Positions 48,820 to 49,604 of a stretch of DNA of 49,604 nucleotides are shown one piece after another. The DNA comes from a virus. Within the stretch, counting starts at the first letter, position 1. Each line of letters opens with the position of its first letter. Both the position numbers and the translations under genes were made by a program. The DNA is taken from positions 1 through 49,604 of the IMG/VR virus record IMGVR_UViG_3300045017_000039; one strand, written 5' to 3'. The notes beneath the pieces are model-generated. The model was not told where the DNA came from and ran no database searches. It was given only the letters and a program-made list of their open reading frames with translations.

Positions 48820-49167
48820 TTAGACTACATCGGGATTAGTTATTAATATCTCTGCACACCTCATTACAAACTCCTCTAAACTTTCTGTCATTCTTAATTT
48901 ACACCCCTTACTTAATAAATATGCTACTTGATTTTGTAGTCTATGTTCTTCTTTCCAATAACCATTCCATTTAGTTTCGTTGCTTATTATTGCACTTTCT
49001 GTCGGTGTTAATTCCTGATCTGTTCTACTAATATTAAATCTTGCACTCGGTCCATCAGCCATAAAACATCTTCGCCCTGTCCATTCATCAACGGCAAACT
49101 TATCTTGCATTCTGCCATTCTTCCATACTGGACTATATCTTTTTAATCTACGATCTGGTGCACACAT
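48820..49167 (-). CDS. unknown early protein
   Basis: 115 residues with a basic N-terminus and 'DKFAVDEWTGRRCFMADGPS', followed by a helical C-terminus. First gene after the terminator at 49207-49242. AAAGGAGGTG upstream. No family recognised. Confidence 0.55.
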   Translation of the reverse strand: MCAPDRRLKRYSPVWKNGRMQDKFAVDEWTGRRCFMADGPSARFNISRTDQELTPTESAIISNETKWNGYWKEEHRLQNQVAYLLSKGCKLRMTESLEEFVMRCAEILITNPDVV

Positions 49168-49206
49168 CTTTCACCTCCTTTTATTGTTGTTGTCGTTGGA
49201 ATGAAT

Positions 49207-49242
49207 AAAAAAAGTGTGGAAGAGCATATTGCTCTCCCACAC
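49207..49242 (-). terminator. intrinsic terminator between the first two leftward genes
   Basis: On the leftward strand GTGTGG-AGAGCA pairs with TGCTCT-CCACAC around a TAT loop with one mismatch, followed by seven T (49213-49207). It isolates the first leftward gene as a highly expressed short unit unless read-through occurs. Confidence 0.85.
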
Positions 49243-49249
49243 AATTAAC

Positions 49250-49522
49250 CTAATCCTCATTAGCGGGCTTTGTAGCAAAGGTTCTCCAATTACCTACATA
49301 CCCTTGGACTACATTACCACTCTTTTGAGTATAGGTCTTAGGCTCGCCACTGATATATGAACATATAATCATATCGTGGCCTTCCTTTTCTGCGTCAGCC
49401 AATAAATGCTTTAAGTCGCTGACGCTTGAGACGATCCTATGAACCTTAATAGGCTCGCCTGTGGATTTATTAACCTTATCCACCACTTTTATGAATTGTG
49501 AGAAACGATTTGAAATAAACAT
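49250..49522 (-). CDS. first leftward gene, unknown function
   Basis: 90 residues: strand-helix-strand ('KVHRIVSSVSDLKHLLADAE', 'DMIICSYISGEPKTYTQ'). Bounded by its own terminator downstream and a ribosome-site-sequestering hairpin upstream, so expression is set separately from the rest of the operon. The ATG at 49522 is used (GGGGGTG six bases upstream). Could be an early host-takeover or regulatory protein. Confidence 0.6.
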   Translation of the reverse strand: MFISNRFSQFIKVVDKVNKSTGEPIKVHRIVSSVSDLKHLLADAEKEGHDMIICSYISGEPKTYTQKSGNVVQGYVGNWRTFATKPANED

Positions 49523-49528
49523 AAGCGA

Positions 49529-49554
49529 CACCCCCTTTGAGCGGAGCGGGGGTG
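49529..49554 (-). promoter_or_regulatory. hairpin covering the ribosome site of the first leftward gene
   Basis: On the leftward strand CACCCCC (49554-49548) pairs with GGGGGTG (49535-49529). The latter is the Shine-Dalgarno sequence of the gene starting at 49522, so the seven-pair GC stem hides it. The remaining bases to the right end (49555-49604) show no clear promoter. Confidence 0.6.
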
Positions 49555-49604
49555 GAGCGTACCCCGGGTATGTGGTTTTTGCCTATCCCTTATGCCGTCG
49601 TGAC

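Noticed and set aside
1-49604. tRNA genes, integrase, repressor or attachment site.
   Set aside because: None recognised by eye; absence is not proven without a dedicated search, but it agrees with a virulent phage.

Overview
The window is almost wall-to-wall phage genes: about 100 tightly packed, often 4-bp-overlapping genes, AT-rich, with no integrase, repressor, host metabolic gene or tRNA that I could see. The gene order (small and large terminase, portal, scaffold, capsid, fibres, adaptor, nozzle-like protein, internal virion proteins including one of 1966 residues, lysis genes) and the absence of a tape measure, tail tube or sheath point to a short-tailed, podovirus-like tailed phage. 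An overlapping spanin-like pair (inner-membrane protein plus a lipoprotein with a lipobox) suggests a diderm host. A radical SAM/SPASM enzyme, oxygen-labile in its family, suggests an anaerobic host. Whether the contig is circular cannot be decided from the sequence.

Layout. 1-209: possible promoter, strong intrinsic terminator and a hairpin just ahead of the terminase. 210-8.2 kb: packaging and capsid genes. 8.2-17 kb: small zinc-binding proteins and fibre genes, including an S74-chaperone fibre and an 801-residue adhesin-like protein that ends in about 209 residues carrying 60 cysteines. Its stop codon abuts the start of a radical SAM/SPASM peptide-modifying enzyme. 17-29.5 kb: adaptor, nozzle-like, further fibre/lectin and internal virion proteins. 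29.5-30.9 kb: peptidoglycan hydrolase, holin-like protein and spanin-like pair. 30.9-32.15 kb: a decayed phosphoesterase and small genes. 32.29-32.45 kb: a near-consensus promoter and a leader whose two 12-bp inverted repeats interleave as a pseudoknot. 32.45-41.7 kb, rightward: Cas4/AddB-like nuclease, a cytosine-C5 methyltransferase carrying an in-frame HNH-gene insertion and overlapped by a third reading frame, a hexanucleotide repeat locus, a Sak4-like ATPase with a DUF669-like partner, a replication-initiator-like HTH protein and many mini-proteins. 41.7-49.5 kb, leftward: SWIM zinc finger, a Ku-like candidate, a VWA/metallopeptidase and MoxR ATPase pair, an ATP-dependent DNA ligase and many small genes.

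How they work together. The left half builds, decorates and releases the particle. The right half processes DNA (annealing, nuclease, ligase and possible Ku), modifies DNA (methyltransferase) and probably remodels host or phage complexes (MoxR/VWA). The most striking candidate system is the cysteine-repeat fibre with its adjacent SPASM enzyme: a virion adhesin that may be post-translationally cross-linked by its own radical SAM maturase. Next in interest are the pseudoknotted leader at 32.33-32.43 kb and the triple-frame methyltransferase/HNH locus at 34.15-35.57 kb.
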